Shown: positions 8,629-18,448, numbered from the stretch's first letter. The stretch is 64,000 nt of DNA from Candidatus Babelota bacterium (GCA_004375875.1 SOKE01000033.1:1-64000); one strand, 5' to 3'. Notes: generated by a model from the letters alone, not told the origin. A program made the numbers and translations.

Positions 8629-8680
8629 TCTTCAAAAAGAGCTGCATAAATGGCTTACCAAGCAGCTTTCGTAGCTATTC
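8629..8680 (+). repeat. Right copy of duplicated alaS 3' end
   Basis: In the alaS frame this reads LQKELHKWLTKQLS then stop, against LQKDLYNWLTKQLP then stop in the intact gene. Similarity begins abruptly at the CTTCAAAAAGA segment and ends about six bases after the stop codon. The copy is not attached to an open reading frame of its own. The remainder of 8538-8781 has no gene that I can support. Confidence 0.85.
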
Positions 8681-8781
8681 ATTATCCAATACTATTTGGT
8701 TTGAATAGTAACAAAGAAAATGGATTCCTATAAAAAGAAGGCCAAAATAAAAAAATCAAAAGAATAAATCAAATAAAAATT

Positions 8782-9450
8782 TTACGCTGCAGAGGCAGGT
8801 ATTCCTGTAGGAAGGGAAGTTGTATTGTTTTTGGATTCAGTATCTTTTTGTTTCAGATTCTGATTAAAATATTCAAGTAAATGATCATTATAGCTTTTTT
8901 TCATTACCTTTAGACGTTGCTGAGATTCTTGATCTTGCGGATCATTTTCATTTGATGAAGAATGGTTATTTTGTTGTTCATAAGACTTGATTAGCTGTGC
9001 TTCAAGGTAAAGTTGTTCTAAGGAAACTGAAGATTCATTCGCTTTTTGTGAAATGGCTCGATTTAAAATTAGATATCCTACATAAGTTAGATTGGTAACT
9101 AATCCAGTTATTAAGATTATTGGGATATTTTTAATACTAGTGAAAAGGCCGTCATGTAGAGCATTTTTTGCCTTTTTAAAAAAGGTTGCATTTTTATCAC
9201 CGTGTGTAAAATCATCATTAAAACTTGGATTTACATGATAAGTATTATCTGTTTTATGAAATGAATTTACTGCTGGCGTACTTACAAATTGTCTATGAAT
9301 ATAATGACCATTATGTACATCAGGAATATTTTCGCCTTCTTCGTCATTCATAACATTGGGATTGGGCGACATAGCACTAAGATTAAAACATAGCGTTAAA
9401 ACCAATAGAACGAAAAAAGAATTTTTACATACATTATTTCTAAAACACAT
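8782..9450 (-). CDS. Exported small membrane protein, unknown function
   Basis: The 222-residue protein opens with a signal peptide (NSFFVLLVLTLCFNLSA, about residues 10-26). A second hydrophobic stretch (IPIILITGLVTNLTYVGYLIL, about 106-126) is probably a membrane helix. The tail is hydrophilic and Gln/Asn/Ser-rich with heptad-like spacing. I recognise no domain. The pattern (signal peptide, one helix, polar tail) recurs in other orphan proteins of this window. It follows valS-ybeY on the same strand after 69 bases, so read-through is possible. Confidence 0.7.
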   Translation of the reverse strand: MCFRNNVCKNSFFVLLVLTLCFNLSAMSPNPNVMNDEEGENIPDVHNGHYIHRQFVSTPAVNSFHKTDNTYHVNPSFNDDFTHGDKNATFFKKAKNALHDGLFTSIKNIPIILITGLVTNLTYVGYLILNRAISQKANESSVSLEQLYLEAQLIKSYEQQNNHSSSNENDPQDQESQQRLKVMKKSYNDHLLEYFNQNLKQKDTESKNNTTSLPTGIPASAA

Positions 9451-9519
9451 GACACTGCCCTTTCGATACCCTTAAAAAACTATTTAAATCAATCACTTCA
9501 CAAAGCAGAAAAAGTGACT

Positions 9520-9975
9520 CTAACCTCTTTGTAATTTTGTAAGCAAGTACGTCTCTTTTTTCTGCATTTTCTTATATTCCTCGTCAGTATCGTGAGTGTA
9601 GCCGAGTAGATGACATACTCCATGAACCAGTAGCTGTTGTAACCATTTTTGAAGTGAGATCTCTAATTGCTTTGCTTCACGTACACCATACTCAAGAGAT
9701 ATAATTATATCACCAAGATCTTTTTCTTCAAGAGTTTTCACATTAATGCGTTCACCTGGCCTTAAATTAGGGTAATTGGGAAAAGAAAGAATATCTGTTG
9801 GGTTATCTTTTTTGCGATATAGCCGATTATATTTTCGGATTGTATTATTAGTTGTGAGCCAAATTCCTAAATCAAAGTCACTATACCCAAGCAGATCAAG
9901 AAGTTTCTGGGCATCCATTTTTAATTTTTTAATATTTACAGGAATAGTTCGTACTGTATTTTTTATAGTAACCAT
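9520..9975 (-). CDS. ybeY: Endoribonuclease YbeY, rRNA maturation factor
   Basis: The 151-residue protein has the family's metal-binding motif HGVCHLLGYTH near the C-terminus, with all three zinc-binding His present. The upstream strand motif NRLYRKKDNPTDILSFPNY is also characteristic. YbeY trims the 16S rRNA 3' end and takes part in ribosome quality control. It begins 12 bases after the valS stop on the same strand, so the two are very likely co-transcribed. Confidence 0.95.
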   Translation of the reverse strand: MVTIKNTVRTIPVNIKKLKMDAQKLLDLLGYSDFDLGIWLTTNNTIRKYNRLYRKKDNPTDILSFPNYPNLRPGERINVKTLEEKDLGDIIISLEYGVREAKQLEISLQKWLQQLLVHGVCHLLGYTHDTDEEYKKMQKKETYLLTKLQRG

Positions 9976-9987
9976 AGCTTTTTATAA

Positions 9988-12465
9988 CTAACAAGAGACA
10001 GTAGCATTCCATTGATTATCTTGTTGTTTAAGCCGCTGCTCATCTCTTTCTTCTTGTTTGAAATGTACTTTTTGTGCTTGTGTAACACCTTTAATCAACT
10101 GTTCTTGCTCTTGAAGGAAGTAATAATTATCAATATCAGCAACATAAATTGTTAATGTTGCAAGTTTTGTTTTTAATGATAGTTGCTGTTTGCTCTTCAA
10201 TTTTCGTACTTGCGAAACAATCTCAAGTAGTTTTTCTGTTGATTTTGCTCCTTTTTTAAAAACAAAAAGTTGCTGTACTTTTGAAAAGCGTGTTTGATGG
10301 ATTGAAGCAATACCTACATGCTCTTTATACAGCAATTGATAAATTGCTTCGGTTACATATGGTACATATGGTGCATATAATTGTAGGATTCGCAAACCGA
10401 TAGTAAATAATGTCCATTGCGTAGCACAAATCTGCGCATGATTATATTTATCAGAGTTGAATAGTTGATCTTTAATGATCTCAAGGTAGTTATCACAAAA
10501 GTCTTTCCAGAAAAATTGCTCTACGTTATCAAGTGCAATACTAAACTCATTCTGCTCCAGATAGTTTTGGTAGGTTTCAAAGCAGTTACTTGCTTGATGC
10601 AAAATCCATCCATTAATGCTGCCTAATTGTTCTGGCACTTCATCCGATTTGCATGGCGCAAGATGCTCTTTAATAAATCTAAAAGCGTTCCATAGTTTTG
10701 TGGTAAGACGTTGTCCAATTTGTATTTGCTCTTCAGAAAAGGAAACATCATGACCTAATGCTGCTGATGCTGTCCAGTAACGAAGAGCGTCTGCAGAATA
10801 ATTTGCAAGCAAATTCTCAGGTGTAATAGGGCCACCTCCTTTTGATTTAGATAATTTTTCTTTAGCTGCACCAAGTACATGACCTGAAATGATTATGGTA
10901 TTCCATGGAATTAGGTTATTGTGCATCCACGATTTAACAATAGTATAAAATGCCCATGTTCTAATAATATCATGCGCTTGTGGACGCATATTCATTGGTA
11001 AAAATGATTCAAGAGTTTCTTTTTGTTCTTCATCTTGAAATGGTGGTTTCCATTGTTGATTACATACTGCATAGCAAATATATGGTGTAAGTGAGGATGT
11101 ATTCCAGGTATCCATTACATCAGTATCGGGAACAATGTTTTTACTTCCACATGATGAACATGCACCCTTATACTTAGTTTCTTGCGGATCAACAGGCAAT
11201 TCTTTTGGTTCAGCAATCAACACTTTATCACATTCAGTACAGTACCAAACTGGAAATGGAATGCCATAAAAACGCTGACGTGAAATGCACCAATCCCAGC
11301 CAATATGCTCAACCCAATCTTTGTAACGTGCTTTCATAAATGCTGGATACCATTTAATTTTATTGGCTTGTTCTAAAAATGCTTGTTTGTGCTCTAAAAT
11401 CTTAATAAACCACTGCTTGAGCGCAATAAATTCTATTTCATTTTTGCACCGTTCATGAATATTAACCACATGCGTAATCGGTTGTTGTCTGATCAATAGA
11501 TTATGCTTAATCAATTCTTGAATAATTTTTTTGCGTGCTTCATGGATAGAAAGCCCTTTTAACATTCCTGCCAATTCTGTCATTTTTCCATCACGACCAA
11601 TGGATTGTTTATATGGCAATCTATGTTTTTTGTACCAAGCAATATCGGTTGTATCACCAAAAGTACAGCACATTACCAACCCTGTTCCTTTTTCCATCGC
11701 AACGAGTTCATCTTCTAAGATAGGTATTTCTGTTTTAAAAAGTGGTACGCGTGCCTTTTTCCCCTTCAATTTTTTGTATCGTTCGTCGGCTGGGTTATAA
11801 AATAACGCAACACATGATGGAAGCAGTTCAGGTCGCGTGGTACCAATAATCAACTGATTGCCATCTTCATCGGTAAATACAATGTCGCTGAAAAACGACT
11901 CTACCTGAGAATCCTCAAGCTCGGCCTGTGCAACAGATGTTTGGCAGACAGGACAATACAATGCGGGTTCTTCTTTACGATATACAAAACCCTTGTTAAA
12001 TAGTTCGATAAATGAAGCTTGTGAAAGGCGACGAACTTCAGGCGAAATTGTTGTATATTGCAAGTCCCAATCAACTGACAGCCCCATACGCTGCCATAAT
12101 TCCTTAAACTCCTGTTCAGCTTCTTTTGTTTCTTTTAAGCATAATTCAATAAATTTTGATCGTTCGAAATCTGTAGCTTTAATATTGAGCTTCTTTTCTA
12201 CATACCGTTCAGTTGGTAAACCATTATCATCAAAACCAAAAGGATAAACAACTGAAAAACCATTTATGCGTTTATAACGGGCAATAATGTCCGTTTGGGT
12301 ATACGAAAATATATGGCCTACATGAAGAGCACCAGAAACGGTTGGGGGAGGTGTATCGATGGTATAAGATGGTCCAGGGTTATTAGCAGCATTGAAAATA
12401 TCCTGCTCTTGCCAAAAAGTTCGTACTTTTTTTTCAGAGGAGGTAGAATCGTACCGTTTATCCAT
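9988..12465 (-). CDS. valS: Valyl-tRNA synthetase, archaeal/rickettsial-like type
   Basis: The 825-residue class I synthetase has HVGH (residues 48-51) as its HIGH motif and KLSKS (about 536) as KMSKS. The editing (CP1) domain contains TTRPELLP. Cys pairs (CPVC, CTEC, CSSC) suggest zinc sites. The stretch GFDDNGLPTER and the segment RPQAHDIIRTWAFYTI resemble, from memory, the Rickettsia/archaeal branch of ValRS rather than the usual bacterial one, and the protein is shorter than the roughly 880-950 of typical bacterial ValRS. That points to ancient horizontal acquisition. A phylogenetic tree would test this. Confidence 0.96.
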   Translation of the reverse strand: MDKRYDSTSSEKKVRTFWQEQDIFNAANNPGPSYTIDTPPPTVSGALHVGHIFSYTQTDIIARYKRINGFSVVYPFGFDDNGLPTERYVEKKLNIKATDFERSKFIELCLKETKEAEQEFKELWQRMGLSVDWDLQYTTISPEVRRLSQASFIELFNKGFVYRKEEPALYCPVCQTSVAQAELEDSQVESFFSDIVFTDEDGNQLIIGTTRPELLPSCVALFYNPADERYKKLKGKKARVPLFKTEIPILEDELVAMEKGTGLVMCCTFGDTTDIAWYKKHRLPYKQSIGRDGKMTELAGMLKGLSIHEARKKIIQELIKHNLLIRQQPITHVVNIHERCKNEIEFIALKQWFIKILEHKQAFLEQANKIKWYPAFMKARYKDWVEHIGWDWCISRQRFYGIPFPVWYCTECDKVLIAEPKELPVDPQETKYKGACSSCGSKNIVPDTDVMDTWNTSSLTPYICYAVCNQQWKPPFQDEEQKETLESFLPMNMRPQAHDIIRTWAFYTIVKSWMHNNLIPWNTIIISGHVLGAAKEKLSKSKGGGPITPENLLANYSADALRYWTASAALGHDVSFSEEQIQIGQRLTTKLWNAFRFIKEHLAPCKSDEVPEQLGSINGWILHQASNCFETYQNYLEQNEFSIALDNVEQFFWKDFCDNYLEIIKDQLFNSDKYNHAQICATQWTLFTIGLRILQLYAPYVPYVTEAIYQLLYKEHVGIASIHQTRFSKVQQLFVFKKGAKSTEKLLEIVSQVRKLKSKQQLSLKTKLATLTIYVADIDNYYFLQEQEQLIKGVTQAQKVHFKQEERDEQRLKQQDNQWNATVSC

Positions 12466-12582
12466 GTTGAGAAGCCTTTACATAATATAAGCAAGAAATT
12501 TCTTTTTTTTAAATGTTTTATTTATATTAGTGTATCACAAATCAAAATTTATATTAACTACTTTGAGAAATATATTGAAGAG

Positions 12583-14817
12583 TTATGTTGTTGGTTTTTG
12601 TTTTCGTTGCTCAAGTTTATTTTGAGCTATTTTTTTTATTTCATCAGGCAATCTATTGTTATTTACAACTTGTACAAGCATTTCTTCAGCCTTTTGTTGA
12701 TCACCCAACTTTTCATAGCATTCAGCAAGACGTAACCCAAGGCGTGGAAGCATGTGCATATATCGCTGGGCATTGTTGTAGTAGGTAAGTGCTTTTTGTA
12801 TATCATTTTTTTTCATATAGCTTTCACCAAGGTTATATATCGCACGAAAATCATTTGGATTTTGGTATGTAAGTTTTTCATATAGTTGAATTGCCTTATC
12901 ACAGTGACCTGCCATGAAATAAGCATTAGCGATACCAAGCTCTATATCAGGATGTGCCGGATTTATCTCTTTTAGCCTCTGCAAAGCGTTAATCGCTTCA
13001 TCATATCGTTTTAGACGCATTGCAGTTTGAGCATAAAATGAGAAGCCCATTTCATTATCCAAGTCGGCTTTGGTGCAGGCATTTCTTAGACATTCTAAAG
13101 CTTCATCATCTCTTGCTTGTTCCAAATAGATACGTCCTAAATTCATATGTGCTTTACCGTACCACGGACGCAGCCTTAAAGCTGTTTTTGCAGCCTTTTC
13201 AGCTTGTTCATAATCCTTTTTTAGAAGCAAGAATGAGGATAAATTGTTATATCCTTCTGGGTAGTTTGGCTTAATCTTAAGGCCTTGCTTAACTGCTTCA
13301 ATAGCCTCATCTATTTTTCCCAAGTTTGCACAGGCAACAGCAAGATTATTACATGGATCAGGGTAAAGCCTATCCATAGCAATTGCTTTTCTAAAATAAG
13401 GAAGAGCCTCTTCGAATTGTTGTAATTTTGTTGAGAGTTCAACAGCATAATTATTGTATGCACGCGCTTTTCCTGGAGCTTTTTTAAGGATATCTGCCCA
13501 AAAATCAAGACCAGAACTCCAAACTTTATTACGTTGATAGGAACTTATACCTAAAGAAATAACCAAAAGTGTTATACCTGCAGCATGAATAAAATTAACA
13601 TGTCGGTCAGTTAGATAAATAATTATATAATCACGAATCAGTTGATATAACCAGAGCAAGGTGCAGGCCAAAAGGAACAGCAACCCAACTGATGCCCCAT
13701 ATGTTTTATAATCGAACATTAATTCGGATGATGGAATAATACTTGAACGTGGCAATATTGTAATCAAAAACCACAATCCACAAAAGGCAATAAGATTAGC
13801 TCTATCGCGCAATAGTAATTTTGTTAGCGCAATACCAATTCCAGAAAGAATCAAAAGTGGAATTATACAATCGGGAGCAATAATATCACTACAGAGTTTC
13901 CAATCATACTCAACACTGATGTTATAAGGCCAGAAAAAAATCCAGATATAATGGAGAATGACCTTAAATTGGGAAATAAAAAAGTGGGATGATGTTATCA
14001 TTCCTCGCGGGTTACTTGTAATAACATTGCCAATATTATTACTTGCCTGTTTTTGAAAGCTAAAAACTTCTACAAAAAATGCTGGTCTGAGCAAAATAAG
14101 GTAGCAAAGCCCTACTATAGTAAAGAGTGCTCCATGCAATAACCAACGTTGTTTAAATGAGTCCCAATCTCCCTGTGCGACAAAAAACCAATCAAGTAAC
14201 GCAATAAGTAATGGTGATACAATAGCTATCTCCTTAGTGCCACAAGAAAGTGCTGCAAGAAATAAGAGAAAGATAGTCAAAAAAGTTCGCCCAAAAGTAC
14301 TTGTTGCATGTACAAGAAGTAAAAAGCAGAAAGACATGCTCAATATTGAAAGTATAGCCATACCTTCAAGTTGTCCTTGAATTACGTAAGAAACTGTTTG
14401 TGTTTGAACTGGATGAAGCAGAAAAAGTAATGCGGTAATAAATGCTAAGGGAAATGCATTTGTACTAAAGAAGTTTTTTCTTTTTAAATTTGACAGCGCA
14501 AGCAGTAAAACAATAAATACCAACAATCCATTGATACAATGAATAATTAAATTCCCAACACGATAGTAAAAAGGATTAAATTTATCGATTGCATAATAGA
14601 GTGAATTTAACCAATAACTAATCCAGCGTGTTCCCTGAAAAAACTGTTCCCAAAAGCTGTGATATCGTATCGCAAAATGCTTTTGGATATTGGCAATATC
14701 ATCAAATTGAAACTCGTAATACAAGGAAGAATAATAGACAAGTACGGTAACTATCAACAGCATCACTGAAGGCAGTACAAAATAGAGCCAGGAGAAAGAA
14801 GTTTGAGCAGAACGCAT
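12583..14817 (-). CDS. Multi-pass membrane protein with C-terminal TPR repeats (TMTC-like)
   Basis: The 744-residue protein has two halves. Residues 1 to about 420 hold roughly ten hydrophobic segments and include FQFDDIANI (about 36-44) in the first loop and RWISYWLNSLYYAIDKFNPFYY. The FDD element in the first loop is typical of GT-C membrane glycosyltransferases and of TMTC-type proteins. Residues about 430-740 are tandem TPR repeats (for example AYNNYAVEL, PEGYNNLSSFL, GKAHMNLGRIYL). The architecture suggests an O-glycosyltransferase or a membrane scaffold whose TPRs hold protein substrates. The glycosyl-transfer role is inferred from architecture. Confidence 0.8.
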   Translation of the reverse strand: MRSAQTSFSWLYFVLPSVMLLIVTVLVYYSSLYYEFQFDDIANIQKHFAIRYHSFWEQFFQGTRWISYWLNSLYYAIDKFNPFYYRVGNLIIHCINGLLVFIVLLLALSNLKRKNFFSTNAFPLAFITALLFLLHPVQTQTVSYVIQGQLEGMAILSILSMSFCFLLLVHATSTFGRTFLTIFLLFLAALSCGTKEIAIVSPLLIALLDWFFVAQGDWDSFKQRWLLHGALFTIVGLCYLILLRPAFFVEVFSFQKQASNNIGNVITSNPRGMITSSHFFISQFKVILHYIWIFFWPYNISVEYDWKLCSDIIAPDCIIPLLILSGIGIALTKLLLRDRANLIAFCGLWFLITILPRSSIIPSSELMFDYKTYGASVGLLFLLACTLLWLYQLIRDYIIIYLTDRHVNFIHAAGITLLVISLGISSYQRNKVWSSGLDFWADILKKAPGKARAYNNYAVELSTKLQQFEEALPYFRKAIAMDRLYPDPCNNLAVACANLGKIDEAIEAVKQGLKIKPNYPEGYNNLSSFLLLKKDYEQAEKAAKTALRLRPWYGKAHMNLGRIYLEQARDDEALECLRNACTKADLDNEMGFSFYAQTAMRLKRYDEAINALQRLKEINPAHPDIELGIANAYFMAGHCDKAIQLYEKLTYQNPNDFRAIYNLGESYMKKNDIQKALTYYNNAQRYMHMLPRLGLRLAECYEKLGDQQKAEEMLVQVVNNNRLPDEIKKIAQNKLEQRKQKPTT

Positions 14818-15170
14818 TACGTTTTCCTTTTCTCTTTCTTTTCAGTTATTTTGAGTTTTACTCTAATAAGCCGTAGTTTAACGTATCACTTTTTATTTGT
14901 CGAGGCTGATCAGAAAGTATCAAAACATTAAAATAGGTGAATTCTTCGTGAAAAGAAAGAGAGCGCTTTTTACGAGTATATTTATATCATGTATTCTTAT
15001 AGTATTTTTAAATAAAAATTGTGATGAGCAGTCATTAATAATAAAAAACATCTTTGGATTAAGGTGGATAGCATTAATTCTCTTTAATAACTTTAACCAT
15101 TGACTATTTCTAGCTGAAAAATGTAGAAATGTATAAAGGTAATGGTGTTTCTTATGAATATGGAATAACA
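14818..15170. other. Divergent intergenic region upstream of the fts genes
   Basis: This stretch separates the TMTC-like gene (minus) from the ftsQ-like gene (plus). Short frames on both strands have no ribosome-binding site or recognisable product. It must hold promoters in both directions, but no strong match was seen. Confidence 0.5.
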
Positions 15171-15932
15171 ATGAAAAAAGCATTAAAAAATATACGTATC
15201 ATTGTTGTAGTAGCAACATGTATATTTCTTGGATATCTTGGGTATAAAGCGTATTGCCTTATTTTTACGCCTCTTACTTACGCTATCACGAATGATAGTA
15301 TTCTTTCAACAACTGCTCAAGAGTGTATCAAAACAGTTGTTGCACAAGATATTGACTATCAGAGTGTACCATTTGCTACGATTGCACACCAGCTTAAAGA
15401 TACGTTTCCCTTTATCAAAGTAGTTACTATCGCCCATTTAGCTACAGGAACAGTAGCTATTCACTTAACCATCTACAAACCTATCATTAGAATAAATAAT
15501 AATTTGGTACTACTTGAATCAGGAGTTTTGGAATTACAACAATTATTTAAATATGACATCATTGCATCACTTCCTACAGTTAGCGTCCATGAATCGGTAT
15601 GCACTGATAGTCGATTAACATCAGACTTCTATACATGTCTTTCTGCCATTTCACCACACCTTTTCAAAGAATATGAGATTAATTGGCACAATAAGCATGA
15701 ATTATGGCTTACTGATAAAAATCAGCATAGTTTTAAAATTTTATGTGACATATATTCAATCAGCAATGAACAAAAACTGAGACTATGTAAAAAACTAAAG
15801 GAAGAAATTAAGGGTAAAAAAGAGGTCTTACTGAATAAATCAAAAACATGGATTGCTGATATTCGGTTTGATAATCAAATTATCGTCTTTTCTCGGGGGG
15901 GAAGGGGTCATGGCTACGATACGTCCACATAA
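15171..15932 (+). CDS. ftsQ: FtsQ-like cell-division membrane protein
   Basis: This 253-residue protein has a short basic N-terminus, one transmembrane helix (NIRIIVVVATCIFLGYLGY) and an extracytoplasmic domain consistent with POTRA and beta folds of FtsQ/DivIB. Sequence identity to known FtsQ is low, and the call rests on size, topology and position directly before ftsA. The frame opens at ATG 15129; the ATG at 15171 (MKKALKNIR) gives the usual short cytoplasmic tail and has GGAA upstream, so I prefer it. The stop overlaps the ftsA start by 23 bases, indicating tight coupling. Confidence 0.65.
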   Translation: MKKALKNIRIIVVVATCIFLGYLGYKAYCLIFTPLTYAITNDSILSTTAQECIKTVVAQDIDYQSVPFATIAHQLKDTFPFIKVVTIAHLATGTVAIHLTIYKPIIRINNNLVLLESGVLELQQLFKYDIIASLPTVSVHESVCTDSRLTSDFYTCLSAISPHLFKEYEINWHNKHELWLTDKNQHSFKILCDIYSISNEQKLRLCKKLKEEIKGKKEVLLNKSKTWIADIRFDNQIIVFSRGGRGHGYDTST

Positions 15933-17139
15933 CATTCTTGTTTCGATTGATATTGGAACAACCAAAATATGTACACTTGTTGCGCAACAGCTTGGTACTG
16001 ATCAGCTTGAAATTATAGGAATTGGGCAATCACCATCGTATGGATTGCGCAAGGGTATTGTTGTTAACATGGGACAAACCATTCATTCCATCAAGCGCGC
16101 AGTTAAAGAAGCAGAAATAATGGCAGGCATCACTATTGAATCAGCATACATAGGTATTTCTGGTGGACATATCCATTCGATAAGTTCACAAGGTATTGTT
16201 CCAATAAAAAGAGGTGTTGTTCGAAAATCAGATGTTTCTAATGCTATTGTTGCAGCACGTGCAATACCAATACCGGAAGGACAACAGGTATTACATGTAT
16301 TACCGCAATATTTTATTATTGATTCTGCAGAAAAAATTTATGATCCAGTTGGTTTACATGGTGTACGTCTTGAAGTACAAGCTCATATCATTATGGGTTC
16401 CATTACTTCAGTACAAAATCTCGTTAACTGTTGTGAAATGGCAGGCATAACAGTTAAAGATATTATATTAGAACAACTTGCTTCGGCACAAGCGGTATTG
16501 AGTAAAGATGAACGAACGCTTGGTGTTGCGATGATTGATATTGGTGGTGGTACTGCAGATGTTGCGCTCTATCAACAAGAAAGTATACGGCATACTATGG
16601 TTTTGCCTGTTGCAGGTAATCATTTTACCAATGATATTGCAATTGGACTGTGCACACCATTGAAAGAAGCTGAAGAAATTAAAAGAACGTATGGCCTTGC
16701 TTCAAAAGAATTGCTTGAGAATGATGATTTGATTGAGATTGAAATGATACAAGGTAATAAAATGCGCATTATCAAGCGGAGTGATTTAGTTCGTATTATT
16801 GAGCCACGAGCACAAGAATTACTGAGCTTAATTTACGATAAATTAGTAATGCATAATTTGTTAGACATGATGACTACCGGTGTTGTACTCACTGGTGGTG
16901 GTTCACTTTTAAAAGGGATGGATTCGCTTGCGCAGCGTATTTTTTCTATGCCAGTTCGTATAGGTATGCCACGAATTGCACACGACATACCAGGCTCATT
17001 AGAAAATCCAATCTATGCAACAGGGTATGGATTATTACTTCAGGCATTAAAAAAAGGATGCTCTAATATAAATATAGAAGGGCCGCTTCTGAAACGAATT
17101 ATTATGTCTATGAAATCTTGGGTATCCGATTTCTTCTAA
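15910..17139 (+). CDS. ftsA: Cell division protein FtsA
   Basis: The 409-residue actin-like ATPase anchors FtsZ to the membrane. Visible motifs are the phosphate-1 loop VSIDIGTTKIC, phosphate-2 MIDIGGGTADVALY and the adenosine motif VVLTGGGSLLKGM. The SHS2 (1C) domain lies between the first two. The extreme C-terminus (RIIMSMKSWVSDFF) looks like the amphipathic membrane-targeting helix. The frame is open from 15853, but ATG 15910 follows a G-rich Shine-Dalgarno stretch (GGGGAAGGGG) and matches family starts. Confidence 0.96.
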   Translation: MATIRPHNILVSIDIGTTKICTLVAQQLGTDQLEIIGIGQSPSYGLRKGIVVNMGQTIHSIKRAVKEAEIMAGITIESAYIGISGGHIHSISSQGIVPIKRGVVRKSDVSNAIVAARAIPIPEGQQVLHVLPQYFIIDSAEKIYDPVGLHGVRLEVQAHIIMGSITSVQNLVNCCEMAGITVKDIILEQLASAQAVLSKDERTLGVAMIDIGGGTADVALYQQESIRHTMVLPVAGNHFTNDIAIGLCTPLKEAEEIKRTYGLASKELLENDDLIEIEMIQGNKMRIIKRSDLVRIIEPRAQELLSLIYDKLVMHNLLDMMTTGVVLTGGGSLLKGMDSLAQRIFSMPVRIGMPRIAHDIPGSLENPIYATGYGLLLQALKKGCSNINIEGPLLKRIIMSMKSWVSDFF

Positions 17140-17158
17140 TAAAAAAAGGAGATTCATA

Positions 17159-18448
17159 ATGATAGAACTGCAAGAAGAACTGAAAGAAGAAAACAACTTA
17201 ACTCCTCCAGCTTTGCTTAAAGTGATTGGTGTTGGTGGTGCTGGAGGTAATACAGTAAACAGTATTATTGAGTCCAGCTGCGAACACATTGAGACAATCG
17301 CAGTTAATACTGATGCGCAAGCATTGCATTTTTCAAAAGCGCACAACAAGATTCAAATAGGGATTAAATCAACAAAAGGGTTAGGAACAGGTGCAAATCC
17401 AGAACTTGGTAAACGTGCAGCAGAAGAAGATCTTGATAAAGTTATGGAATTCGTTGATGATACTGATATTGTATTTTTAACAGCCGGTATGGGTGGTGGA
17501 ACTGGATCCGGTGCATTACCAACTATTGCGCGTGCATTACGAGAGAAAAATATTCTTTCTATTGCCATTGTTAGCCTTCCTTTTTCTTTTGAAGGAAAAC
17601 GCAGGCATATAATAGCCGAAGAAACTATAGCATCATTAAAAAAAGAGGTAGACACACTCATTATTATCCCCAACCAAAAATTACTTGATGTTGTAGATAA
17701 GCATGTTTCCATGCTCGATGCATTTGCAATGATCAATGATGTTCTAGTTCAATCAGTTAAAGGTATTACTGATATTATTACCAAACCGGGTCATATTAAT
17801 GTCGATTTTGCTGATGTTCGTACTATTATGAAGGGTAAAGGACTTGCGGTTATGGGCAACGCTAAAGCATCGGGCGAGAACAGGACTCAAGAAGCTACAC
17901 TGAGAGCAATAACTTCGCCCTTGCTTGAAAATATGAGCATCAAAGGAGCACATAGTGTATTGCTCAACATAACTGGTGGCAAGGATTTAAGTTTGCATGA
18001 AATTAGTGAAGCAGCAACAATCATCTATGAAGAAGCAGCTGAAGATGCACACATCATACTTGGTTCTGTTATTGATGAAAATATTGAAGATGAAGTTAGT
18101 ATAACCATTATCGCAACCGGGTTTGATGATGAACAACAAAGACAAGAAATAAACAAACCGTTATTACAAAAAGTTTCTACTCATCAAGAAGGCACAATTC
18201 GGGCTGCACATGTTGAAGAGCAAGAAGTATATCAAACATGTAAAGAAGACAAATCGGATAACACAGAAGAACATGACGAAACAACGATGGCAGTATCAGC
18301 TGTCAATGAATTACAGCATAAAACAAAAGCGGAACAGCAGGATTTAAAGGAATCAATTAATACAAAGCCTGCAATGGCGTTTGATGATGAAGATCTTGAT
18401 GTTCCAACCTTCCTGCGAAAAGGAAGTAGTAAAGAAGAGATGTTTTAA
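17159..18448 (+). CDS. ftsZ: Cell division GTPase FtsZ
   Basis: The 429-residue tubulin homologue forms the Z ring. The N-terminal nucleotide fold has GVGGAGGNTVNSI and the tubulin signature GMGGGTGSGALP. The T7 loop (NVDFADVRTIM) carries the catalytic Asp. A poorly conserved acidic linker (about residues 320-405) leads to the C-terminal conserved peptide DLDVPTFLRK, the site that binds FtsA. AAAGGAG lies seven bases before the ATG, 19 bases after ftsA. A strong terminator ends the unit. Confidence 0.98.
   Translation: MIELQEELKEENNLTPPALLKVIGVGGAGGNTVNSIIESSCEHIETIAVNTDAQALHFSKAHNKIQIGIKSTKGLGTGANPELGKRAAEEDLDKVMEFVDDTDIVFLTAGMGGGTGSGALPTIARALREKNILSIAIVSLPFSFEGKRRHIIAEETIASLKKEVDTLIIIPNQKLLDVVDKHVSMLDAFAMINDVLVQSVKGITDIITKPGHINVDFADVRTIMKGKGLAVMGNAKASGENRTQEATLRAITSPLLENMSIKGAHSVLLNITGGKDLSLHEISEAATIIYEEAAEDAHIILGSVIDENIEDEVSITIIATGFDDEQQRQEINKPLLQKVSTHQEGTIRAAHVEEQEVYQTCKEDKSDNTEEHDETTMAVSAVNELQHKTKAEQQDLKESINTKPAMAFDDEDLDVPTFLRKGSSKEEMF

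Noticed and set aside
12295-12735. Plus-strand 146-residue open frame
   Set aside because: It is antisense to the end of valS and the 3' part of the TMTC-like gene, both of which have strong homology. No ribosome-binding site, low-complexity Phe/Ile-rich product.
14897-15183. Short overlapping frames on both strands upstream of ftsQ
   Set aside because: Neither has a ribosome-binding site or plausible product, and both lie in an AT-rich divergent promoter region.
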